Source: JAIXWP01 sp041391745 (GTDB lineage Bacteria; Bacteroidota; Bacteroidia; Flavobacteriales_D; Sanyastnellaceae). From it: a stretch of DNA of 64,000 nucleotides. The notes under the pieces are model-generated. The model was not told the DNA's origin, did no database searches, and saw nothing but the letters and a program-made list of their open reading frames with translations. Shown here piece by piece: positions 35,142 through 43,430 of this stretch. A program made the translations under genes and the position numbers. The DNA lies in NCBI GenBank assembly GCA_041391745.1, contig JAWKNK010000009.1, positions 62,001 to 126,000 on the forward strand. The letters run 5' to 3'. The number at the start of each line of letters is the position of its first letter. The first letter of the stretch is position 1.

Positions 35142-36194
35142 ATGTCAGCAAATTCTTTCGGAACGCTTTTTAAGCTCACAACTTTTGGTGAATCTCACGG
35201 CTCTGCAATTGGTGGTATTATAGATGGAATGCCCCCAAACATCGCTATCGATCTCGAATTCATTCAAAAACAATTGGACCGAAGAAAACCCGGACAATCA
35301 GAAATCACTACGCCACGCTCAGAAGACGATCGTATTGAAATTTTATCTGGAATTTTTGAAGGAAAATCTACAGGAACTCCTATCGGTTTTATCATTAAAA
35401 ATAAAGACCATCAAAGCAAAGACTACGACGCACTAAAAGATGTGTATCGCCCCGGTCATGCCGACTTCACCTACGAAGCGAAATATGGAATTAGAGATCA
35501 TCGTGGCAGCGGTCGTGCTTCCGCACGAGAAACTGTTGCTCGCGTTGCTGGTGGCGCATTTGCACAGTTGCTACTGAATCATCTCAATATAAAAATTCAT
35601 GCTTTTGTAAAATCGGTTCACCACATTTCCATTCCTGAATCCACTATCATTGATTTTGATTTAATAGATAAAAATATTGTTCGTTGTCCCGATGCCTCAA
35701 CCGCTGAAAAAATGATAGCCTTAATTCAGCAGATGAAAGAAGAGGGGGATTCTGTTGGAGGCACTATCGCGCATCACAGAAAATGTTCCCGCGGGATAGG
35801 AGAACCTGTATTTGACAAACCATGCAGTGCTCGCCCACGCCATGATGAGCATCAATGCTGTGAAAGGATTTGAAATTGGAGACGGATTTTCTGCAACTTT
35901 CAAAAAAGGAAGTGAACACAACGATGCTCTCGAAAACGGAATTTCACCAATCGCGATGGCGGCATTCAAGGAGGCATATCAAACGGAAGACCCGTTCATT
36001 TTAAAGTTGCTTTCAAACCAGTAAGCACTATTTCAAAACCGCAGCAAACGCTGAACACGGCTGGTGAAGAAATCACCCTCGAAGCAAAAGGTCGACATGA
36101 CCCATGTGTTCTCCCTCGCCGTTCCAATTGTTGAAGCAATGAACGCCTGGTCCTCGCCGACGCCATGCTACTCCAACAATCAAAAAAGCTCTAA
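35142..36194 (+). pseudogene. aroC: Chorismate synthase aroC, disrupted by several small deletions
   Basis: The first 210 residues are perfect AroC: NSFGTLFKLTTFGESHGSAI, DRRKPGQSEITTPR, FIIKNKDHQSKDYD, RPGHADFTYEAKYG and GSGRASARETVARVA. Chorismate synthase makes chorismate from EPSP with reduced FMN. From about 35770 the frame is broken repeatedly, yet each piece still reads as AroC: ITENVPAG, GIGEPVFDK, HAVLAHAMMSINAVKGFEIG, TNRDGGIQGGISNGRPVHFK, RHDPCVLPR, VPIVEAM, LVLADAMLLQQSKKL then TAA at 36192-36194. I count at least six 1-2-base losses within about 380 bases. Such preserved residues argue for sequence errors in one patch rather than slow decay. Confidence 0.85.
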
Positions 36195-36296
36195 GTTGGG
36201 GGTTCGGAGGAGACAAGGATTCCACAAGTTCTAGGATTCTAGGATTCATCCTTCGACAAGCTCAGGAACCGGGAATCTAGGATTCGAGGATTCAAG

Positions 36297-36340
36297 GCGT
36301 CATCAGGTCCCTCGAGCGTAGCGCTAGCGTAGCGAGAGGC
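36297..36340 (-). repeat. Fragment of the dispersed structured repeat (5' arm, minus strand)
   Basis: The minus strand of this 44-base segment matches the 5' arm of the copy at 57221 nearly throughout: CCTCTCGCT...CGCTAGCGCTACGCTCGAGGGACCTGA. The 3' half of the element is absent. It lies in the 168-base gap after aroC with nearby direct repeats of TTCTAGGATTC and a CCTTCGACAAGCTCAGGA motif at 36250. The latter resembles a palindromic motif I recall from many environmental genomes. Confidence 0.7.
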
Positions 36341-36362
36341 TGGTTCCCAAGCAAAATACTAT

Positions 36363-37878
36363 CTAAGCATTGCGCACAACATTGTAGGTTGGATCTTCAA
36401 GCACATTCACATCGATAATATCCCCAGCATTCGCAAGTAGTTCCCTGCAATCTGCACTCAGATGTTTCAAATGAAGCTTCTTGCCCACTTTGTAATAACG
36501 CTCTGTAATTTTATTCAATGCTTCAATGGCAGACATGTCTACAACTCTACTCTCTGCGAAATCAATGATCACTTCATCTGGGTCATTCATCACATCAAAT
36601 TTCTCCGCAAAAGTGGCGACAGAACCGAAAAACAATGGACCGAAAATCTCATAGTGTTTTACGCCATTGTCGTCCACGAATTTTCTAGCTCTGATGCGTT
36701 TTGCATTGTCCCAAGCAAAAACCAACGCTGCGATGATCACTCCTATTATTACTGCCAATGCTAAGTTGTGTAAGAAAATGGTTACCAACGTTACCATCAC
36801 CATTACGAAAATATCCGACTTCGGCATTCTTCTAAATGTCTTCAAACTTGCCCATTCAAAAGTGCCTATCGAAACCATAATCATCAACCCAGTTAATGCT
36901 GCCATAGGAACTTTTTCAATCAAGGAACTTCCAAAAACAACAAACACTAGTAGCATGACAGAAGCCACAATTCCAGATAGTCTTGCTCTGGCTCCGTTCG
37001 ACATTGATGAACTCTGACCAATCATAGCACAGCCTCCCATTCCAAAAAAGAATCCAGAAGAATATTGGCTGCACCTTGCGCCACAGCTTCCCTTGTTTCC
37101 CGACCCCGAGTCTCTGTAATCTGATCAACTATATTCAGCGTAAGCAAACAATCAGCCCCACCGCAGCCACAATAGCGGCGTATGGAAAATGATTTTCAAT
37201 GTTTCAAAGTGAAAAAGGAACTGCTGGAATATGAAAAGGAGGAAAACCACCTTTTATCGACGCCATATCACCTACTGTTTTTGTGTCTATTCCAAAGCCC
37301 ACCACTATCCCGGAATATCACAGAATCGATGCCAATGATGCAGGAATGATTTTGGTGAATTTTGGTAAAAAATAAATAATCAACATGGTAAGCATCACCA
37401 GACCCAACATTGTAAAAAGCGCTTCCGGTCAACCAATTCCCTTCTCCATCTTGAAACTGCACCAACTGAGCCGAAAAAATAATGATGGCCAATCCATTCT
37501 GAAGCCAAAGATTACCGGATGAGGCACTAACCGTATGAACTTGCCCAATCTCAAAAATCCAACAAGCAATTGAATCATCCCTGCCAAAATCACTGTAGCA
37601 AAAATGTACTCAACGCCATGGGATTTTGTAAGTGACACAAGTACAACTGCAACGGCTCCAGTAGCGCCTGAAATCATTCCTGGTCTACCACCGAGAACAG
37701 ATGTTACCAACCCCATCATGAAGGCTGCATACAATCCAACCAAAGGTGAAACGCCCGCGATCATTGCAAAAGCAACTGCCTCAGGTACCAAAGCCAAAGC
37801 CACAGTTAAACCAGAAAGTATTTCTGTTTTGTAGTTGACTTTTTGATTTAAATCGAAGAGATGGAGGTACTTGGTCAT
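36363..37878 (-). pseudogene. SulP-family anion transporter with STAS domain, multiply frame-shifted
   Basis: The N-terminus (MTKYLHLFDLNQKVNYKTEI, ALVPEAVAFAMIAGVSPLVG) and the last 225 residues, holding membrane segments and a C-terminal STAS domain (VIDFAESRVVDMSAIEALNK), are intact SulP sequence. SulP proteins move sulfate, bicarbonate or other anions through the inner membrane. Between about 37500 and 37060 the frame changes at least seven times, each change repairable by 1-2 bases. The pieces still read as SulP: NGLAIIIFSAQLVQFQ, ASILVIFG, GFGIDTKTVG, FPYAAIVAAVGLI, LNIVDQITETRG and VAQGAANIL. The substrate cannot be told. This is the second indel patch after aroC. Confidence 0.82.
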
Positions 37879-38012
37879 AGAATGAGTATTTACAATTCAG
37901 AAACAATTCTTGAATCTCAGATTCTATCACTCACCAAAAAAACCTCAAAAAGCTGACAAACAACCCCTTACAAGACTTTATTTTAAAATAAAAGAACCTT
38001 TTAAAACGGGCG

Positions 38013-38020
38013 CAAAAGTA
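38013..38020 (-). promoter_or_regulatory. Putative -7 promoter element for the SulP gene, TACTTTTG
   Basis: On the minus strand TACTTTTG matches TAnnTTTG. It lies 134 bases before the SulP start, within the 244-base divergent gap 37879-38122. No TTG is properly spaced. The rest of that gap is A/T rich without other recognisable signals. Confidence 0.3.
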
Positions 38021-38122
38021 GTTTATTTTAATTAAAGCTAAAAAAGATATTGCCTTTTGATTAGCGCCATTACTCTTCATTATCTTCGCACGAACCACTT
38101 ATACCTTACATTTTTCTTGATC

Positions 38123-41002
38123 ATGAAAAAATTTCTCAAATACACAGGTATCACCATACTAGTCATTTTTATTCTCCTTCTTATTGCTCCTTTTTTATTC
38201 AAAGGAAAAATTATGGAAGCAGTTAAAACGGCTGCAAATGATAACCTCAATGCCTACGTTGAATTCAGCGACGTAGATCTTTCTCTCATTCGCAACTTTC
38301 CTAATTTGAGAATTAGCATTGAAAATTTCACGGTTACAAACAAAGCTCCTTTCGATAGCGTGCAGTTGGCATCTATTGGAAGTTTAGAAGCTGTGGTAGA
38401 CATTAAGAGTCTATTCGGTGATGAAATTCAAATCAAGAAAATTGGATTGGTAGAACCAAAATTTGATGTACGTGTCTTAGCAGATGGTACCGCCAACTAC
38501 GACATTGCCATAGCTGATTCTACCGCAGTGGAAACACCTGAAGAAGCACCAGCAGATACTACAGCAAGTGCTTTCAAAATGAAGTTGAAAGAATACTATA
38601 TAGAAAATGGTGTCATCAAATACGACGACAAAACCATGCCTTTCTACATGGAAATAAACGGTCTAGATCACAACGGAAGTGGCGATTTCACTGAGAGCAT
38701 ATTCACACTGCTCACTACCACTCATATCGATGATATGACGATGAACTATGATGGCACGAAATACTTTAACAAAGTATCTTCTGATATCACTCTCGATCTG
38801 GAAATGGATTTGGACAATATGAAGTTTACTTTCTCTAACAATGAAATAAAATTGAATGAATTGATTTTAGGAGCAGAAGGCTGGGTTTCAATGCCTGCCG
38901 AAGATATCAACATGGATATCACTTTTGCTCAAAAGTCAACCGACTTCCGCAACCTGCTTTCTATGGTTCCTGCAGAGTTCGCCTCTGATTTGAAAGGTGT
39001 TGATGTTTCAGGTAAAATGGGCGTAGATGGATTTGTAAAAGGAACTTTCAACGATGATTCAATGCCGAATGTTGGTTTGAATATCATGGTAGAAAATGGA
39101 AGATTCAAATATCCCGACCTACCAAAAAGCGTAGACAACATCCAAGTGAAATCTAAAATTTACGCCGACATGAATGTGATGGACAACACCACAGTCGATG
39201 TCGATGTATTCCATTTGGAAATGGCGCAAAGTCCTGTTGACATGAAGCTACACCTTAAGACTCCAGAGTCTGATCCATTTATTGATTTCATGTGTAAAGC
39301 TTTTGTGGACTTGAATAATGTGAAAGAATTCATTCCACTTGAAAACTCGGATGAGGTGCATGGTCAAATCAACGCCGACATCAATTTGAAAGGAAATATG
39401 AGTGCAGTTGAAAAAGAACGCTACGAAGATTTTTATGCAGCCGGTCAACTTGATATTTCCAACGTTCTTTTCAAAAGCGATTCCTTGCCTTATGATGTAC
39501 AAGTGAATTCGGCTTCATTCACCTTCAACCCATCTTACCTTCAACTTGCCAACTTCGATTCGAAAATCGGTCGAAGCGATTTGAAAGCAAATGGTAAAAT
39601 TGAAAATTACTTAGCATACGCATTAAAAGACTCATTGCTTCAAGGAACATTCAATATCAGCAGCCAACTGATGGATTTGAATGAATTTATGAGCGATGAT
39701 ACTGCTACTACAGAAAGTTCACCTGCTTCTTCTGAAGAAACGGCAACAGCTTCTACCGAGAGCTCTGATCTGGCACCAATTGAGCTACCTGGAAATGTTG
39801 ACTTTGCGATGAATGCCAACTTCGCAAAAATGATTTATGATAAAACAGAAATCACCAACGTTAGTGGGGGCATCGGTATCAAGGATAAAATAGCTTCTTT
39901 GAAAAATTTGGTAATGAATGTTTTAGACGGAACCGTGAGCATGACTGGAAACTACAATGCTCAAGACTTGTCTGCTCCTAAAATGGACTTCTTGTTCGAC
40001 ATTAAAAACATGGATGTAAACAAGGCAGCAAATGAATTTAATACAATTGACAAGATGGCTCCAATTGCAAAATCTTGTAACGGTAAATTCAGCACCCGAA
40101 TGAACATTCGGTCGATTCTAGGTCAAGATATGATGCCAATCAACCCAACAGTCAACGGTTCTGGCTCACTTTCTACTCAAGGTATCACTATTAAAAATTT
40201 TGAACCACTCAACAAATTGGCTGAAAAAACCAACCTAGACAAATTGAAAAACCCAAAATTGAGCGATGTCAATGTATCCTTCAAGATTGTGGACGGCGTT
40301 GTAAACGTAGATCCATTTACTGTGAAAATTGATGATATTCCAGCCAAAGTTTACGGTTTCACAACACTCGATCAAGTCATCGATTACAATGTGGAAATGG
40401 ATGTTCCTTTTGAAAAATTCCCTTCTAATGCAGTTAACCAAGCGGGTAGCTTCATCGGAGATTTGAATAAGAAACTTGGTACCAACTTGAGCATTGGTAA
40501 AAAAGTAAATGTAATTGCTCGTATTACAGGAACCATTACAGATCCTAAAGTTGGTGTTACCAGCAAGCTTCTTGGTGCCGACGCAGTTCAAGATTTGAAA
40601 GAACAAGTGAAAGAACAAATCAAAGAAGAGGTAAAAGAACAGGTTACCAATTTGAAAAATGAAGCGCTAGAAAAAGCAATTGCTGAAAAGGCAAGACTTG
40701 TTGCAGAAGCACAAAAGCAAGCCGATAAATTGAAAGCGGATGCTCAGAAGAACGCGCAAGCTGCCAAGGATAAAGCGTATGAAGAAGCGCAGAAAATTGA
40801 AAACTCAGCGAAGAATCCTTTAGAAAAAGCTGCAAAGAAAATTGCTGCCGACAAAGCACGTCAAGCTGCCGACGGTGCTTATAATAAAGCTATAGACGAA
40901 GCCAACAAGCAAGCGGATAAACTCGTTGCAGATGCTAATGCTCGTGGCGACAAAATGATCCAAGATGCCAACAATGCAGCAGACGATAAGATCAACAAAT
41001 AA
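38123..41002 (+). CDS. AsmA-family protein with long C-terminal coiled coil
   Basis: From the ATG at 38123 the protein is 959 residues. It has an N-terminal inner-membrane helix (YTGITILVIFILLLIAPFLF) followed by AsmA/AsmA_2-type beta-rich sequence (SIENFTVTNKAPFDSVQLAS; later VNVDPFTVKIDDIPAKVYGF). The AsmA/TamB/YhdP group helps assemble or feed the outer membrane, and recent work ties it to phospholipid transport. The last 135 residues are an Ala/Lys/Gln-rich coiled coil with heptad-like KADAQKNAQ patterns, not part of usual AsmA. The longer ORF from 38057 adds an unlikely leader. It ends at the hairpin at 41026. Confidence 0.85.
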   Translation: MKKFLKYTGITILVIFILLLIAPFLFKGKIMEAVKTAANDNLNAYVEFSDVDLSLIRNFPNLRISIENFTVTNKAPFDSVQLASIGSLEAVVDIKSLFGDEIQIKKIGLVEPKFDVRVLADGTANYDIAIADSTAVETPEEAPADTTASAFKMKLKEYYIENGVIKYDDKTMPFYMEINGLDHNGSGDFTESIFTLLTTTHIDDMTMNYDGTKYFNKVSSDITLDLEMDLDNMKFTFSNNEIKLNELILGAEGWVSMPAEDINMDITFAQKSTDFRNLLSMVPAEFASDLKGVDVSGKMGVDGFVKGTFNDDSMPNVGLNIMVENGRFKYPDLPKSVDNIQVKSKIYADMNVMDNTTVDVDVFHLEMAQSPVDMKLHLKTPESDPFIDFMCKAFVDLNNVKEFIPLENSDEVHGQINADINLKGNMSAVEKERYEDFYAAGQLDISNVLFKSDSLPYDVQVNSASFTFNPSYLQLANFDSKIGRSDLKANGKIENYLAYALKDSLLQGTFNISSQLMDLNEFMSDDTATTESSPASSEETATASTESSDLAPIELPGNVDFAMNANFAKMIYDKTEITNVSGGIGIKDKIASLKNLVMNVLDGTVSMTGNYNAQDLSAPKMDFLFDIKNMDVNKAANEFNTIDKMAPIAKSCNGKFSTRMNIRSILGQDMMPINPTVNGSGSLSTQGITIKNFEPLNKLAEKTNLDKLKNPKLSDVNVSFKIVDGVVNVDPFTVKIDDIPAKVYGFTTLDQVIDYNVEMDVPFEKFPSNAVNQAGSFIGDLNKKLGTNLSIGKKVNVIARITGTITDPKVGVTSKLLGADAVQDLKEQVKEQIKEEVKEQVTNLKNEALEKAIAEKARLVAEAQKQADKLKADAQKNAQAAKDKAYEEAQKIENSAKNPLEKAAKKIAADKARQAADGAYNKAIDEANKQADKLVADANARGDKMIQDANNAADDKINK

Positions 41003-41025
41003 TTTCAGACATACATCAACGAAAA

Positions 41026-41047
41026 ACCCCGGAAAGTTTTCCGGGGT
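41026..41047. terminator. Bidirectional Rho-independent terminator
   Basis: ACCCCGGAAA and the reverse complement TTTTCCGGGGT form a 10-base stem with a tiny loop, flanked by AAAA and TTTTTT. It ends the AsmA-like gene and could end the convergent pckA transcript. Confidence 0.85.
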
Positions 41048-41093
41048 TTTTTATTTAAGTTCTACCTGAAGACCGCTTCTTGAGTTCGAGCGA

Positions 41094-41127
41094 AGCTCGA
41101 GTATCGAAAGAGCTCGAGTATCGAAAG
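41094..41127. repeat. Perfect 17-base tandem repeat, two units
   Basis: AGCTCGAGTATCGAAAG occurs at 41094-41110 and again immediately at 41111-41127. The preceding bases (GAGTTCGAGCGAAGCTCGAG) form an inverted motif. It lies between convergent AsmA-like and pckA genes. It is noncoding and its role is unknown. Confidence 0.75.
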
Positions 41128-41143
41128 AAGTTCTTGTCTTTAC

Positions 41144-42757
41144 TTATGCAGTTGCTTTTACACGAGGCGCAGCAGCCATGATCTCTTCATTCGCATACTC
41201 CTTGAATTTCTCAAAGTTGTTTACGAATTTCTCAGCAAGCTCATTTGCTTTTGCATCGTATGCAGCCTTGTCTGCCCAAGTCATTCTTGGATTCAACAAT
41301 TCATTTGGAACGTCAGGACATTCCGTTGGCATCGAAAGACCAAAAACTTCATGTGTTTCATAGTTCACATTGTCTAACTTACCTTCCAAAGCTGCAGTGA
41401 TCATAGCTCTAGTGAAACGTAATTTCATACGCTCTCCAGTGCCATAAGCTCCTCCACTCCATCCAGTGTTAATCAACCAAACTTTTGCTCCGCTTTCGTC
41501 GATCTTCTTACCCATCATCTCCGCATACTTAGTAGGGTGAAGAGGTAAGAATGGCGCACCGAAACAAGCGCTGAATGTTGTAGTTGGTTCTGTAATTCCA
41601 GCTTCAGTACCAGCCACCTTCGCAGTATAACCGCTAATGAATTGATACATCGCCTGACCTTTCGTCAACTTGCTGATTGGAGGCAAAACTCCAAAAGCAT
41701 CGCAAGTCAAGAAGAAAATATTCTTAGGAATTCCACCCATGCTAGGCTCCATGATGTTGTCAATGTGCTCGATTGGGTAGCTTACACGTGTATTCTCTGT
41801 TCTAGCGCTATCGTGATAATCAGGAGTTACTCCGTCATCTTCAAAACCAATGTTTTCTAGAATAGCACCAAACTTAATGGCGTCATAAATCTGAGGTTCT
41901 TTCTCTCTTGACAAATCAATGGTTTTTGCATAGCATCCACCTTCAAAATTGAAAACGGTGCTGTCCGTCCATCCGTGCTCATCGTCACCAATCAATCGGC
42001 GATTTGGATCGCTTGATAATGTTGTCTTTCCTGTTCCAGAAAGACCGAAGAAAACTGCCACATCACCTTCAGCTCCAACGTTGGCGCTGCAGTGCATGCT
42101 CAATACACCTTTGTCCTGTGGAAGAACGTAATTCAAAACTGTGAAAATACCTTTCTTGATTTCACCGGTATATCCAGTACCACCAATAATGGCCATCTTC
42201 TTTTTAAAGTTCAACACTGCAAAATTGTGCTGACGTGTTCCATCTACTTCTGGATCGGCCATAAATCCTGGTGCACACACGATGTGCCAGTCAGGCTGAA
42301 TCGTATCCAATTCAGAATTTTCAGGACGCAAAAACATATTGTATGCAAACATGTTGCTCCAAGGAAACTCAGTAACAACACGTACATTCATTCTATAACG
42401 CGGATCTGCGCAAACATAAGCATCGCGCACATACACATCACGACCATTCAAGTACGCTGTCATACGCTCATACAAGCGATCAAACTTCGCACTATCAAAA
42501 GGGATATTAAACTGACTCCACCACACTGTGTTCTCAGTCACATCGTCTTTTACAATAAACTTGTCTTTTGGAGATCTACCGGTAAATTCACCGGTATCAA
42601 CTGCAAGCGCTCCCGTGTCTGTCAACACACCTTGACCAAGGTGGAGCGTTTCTTCTACCAACTCCGCTGGATGCATGTTCCAGTAAGCAGCAGATACATT
42701 TTTCAAACCTAAATAATCAAGATTTGCCCCTTCGGGCTTCCTTCCGAAATGATTCAT
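41144..42757 (-). CDS. pckA: Phosphoenolpyruvate carboxykinase (ATP)
   Basis: The 537-residue enzyme carries the kinase-1a P-loop GLSGTGKTTLS (about 241-251) and the PEPCK-ATP blocks FTGRSPKDKF, RFTRAMITAAL and GYTAKVAGTE. It converts oxaloacetate plus ATP to phosphoenolpyruvate, CO2 and ADP, the entry step of gluconeogenesis when growing on peptides or acids. Length and motifs are complete. Its product route connects to mdh at 48214. It has a -7 element about 40 bases upstream. Confidence 0.96.
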   Translation of the reverse strand: MNHFGRKPEGANLDYLGLKNVSAAYWNMHPAELVEETLHLGQGVLTDTGALAVDTGEFTGRSPKDKFIVKDDVTENTVWWSQFNIPFDSAKFDRLYERMTAYLNGRDVYVRDAYVCADPRYRMNVRVVTEFPWSNMFAYNMFLRPENSELDTIQPDWHIVCAPGFMADPEVDGTRQHNFAVLNFKKKMAIIGGTGYTGEIKKGIFTVLNYVLPQDKGVLSMHCSANVGAEGDVAVFFGLSGTGKTTLSSDPNRRLIGDDEHGWTDSTVFNFEGGCYAKTIDLSREKEPQIYDAIKFGAILENIGFEDDGVTPDYHDSARTENTRVSYPIEHIDNIMEPSMGGIPKNIFFLTCDAFGVLPPISKLTKGQAMYQFISGYTAKVAGTEAGITEPTTTFSACFGAPFLPLHPTKYAEMMGKKIDESGAKVWLINTGWSGGAYGTGERMKLRFTRAMITAALEGKLDNVNYETHEVFGLSMPTECPDVPNELLNPRMTWADKAAYDAKANELAEKFVNNFEKFKEYANEEIMAAAPRVKATA

Positions 42758-42797
42758 TGTTTTTTGTTTGGTTCGACTATCATTGAGTTCGACGCGG

Positions 42798-42805
42798 CAA
42801 AGGTA
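42798..42805 (-). promoter_or_regulatory. Putative -7 promoter element for pckA, TACCTTTG
   Basis: On the minus strand TACCTTTG is a perfect -7 match 40 bases before the pckA ATG. No TTG is correctly placed upstream, where the sequence is TTTTTAAGTC. Confidence 0.45.
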
Positions 42806-42870
42806 TGAACTAGACTTAAAAACTGAGTGATTTTTGTCAGATGGCAGCCACCAACGCCATTTCCTCTTTT

Positions 42871-43350
42871 TTATTGTTCAGAAACATTAAAAAACTCGTG
42901 CGCTAACTTGCTGTATTCCAGAGGTAAACGCACCCCCTTTACAATCAAGGGTTCTTTTTCTCCATTGTTAAATATTGCACCACAAAGATTACTGTCCATA
43001 TCTCGCTCCACTCTGAACTCTCGACCATCCTTCAACTTTACTACCACTATTTTATCGGTCACAAAAGAGGTGCTCAAATTGGAGATTCCGTTTGAGTTCG
43101 CAAATTCTTGAGCATTGGTCTCAAATTCATCAATCACAGACATAGTCGCATTTTCCTCCCCATCTCTCACAGAAATCTCATACAATTCATCAGTGCTTGG
43201 AGTAAAAAAAATGACTTGACGCATTTCCTTTTTTGCCGCCGTTTGAGCTTGCGTATTTTCTTCAGATTTCGGCCCAGTGGTCTTGTGATTTGTGCCACAG
43301 CTCATCATTGCCAAGGCGAACACGCCGATCAATAAGATTCTCATTTTCAT
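42871..43350 (-). CDS. Predicted lipoprotein of unknown function
   Basis: The 159-residue protein has a lipobox (VFALAMMSC, Cys18), a polar Gln/Ala/Lys linker and a small mixed alpha/beta domain (QVIFFTPSTDELYEISVRDG ... VVVKLKDGREFRVERDMDS). I do not recognise a family. It stands alone, divergent from ftcD at 43431 and upstream of pckA in the same direction, 113 bases away. Confidence 0.65.
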   Translation of the reverse strand: MKMRILLIGVFALAMMSCGTNHKTTGPKSEENTQAQTAAKKEMRQVIFFTPSTDELYEISVRDGEENATMSVIDEFETNAQEFANSNGISNLSTSFVTDKIVVVKLKDGREFRVERDMDSNLCGAIFNNGEKEPLIVKGVRLPLEYSKLAHEFFNVSEQ

Positions 43351-43430
43351 AATTCAAAAGTAGGAAGGTAAATTCAAATTTTGTCAGTCCAAATGTACTT
43401 ACGACCTTCGCCCAAAAATTTTAACCCGGT

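Noticed and set aside
42092..42712. Long open frame of 206 codons on the plus strand
   Set aside because: It is antisense to pckA, whose motifs are complete, and its protein is low-complexity with no family features.
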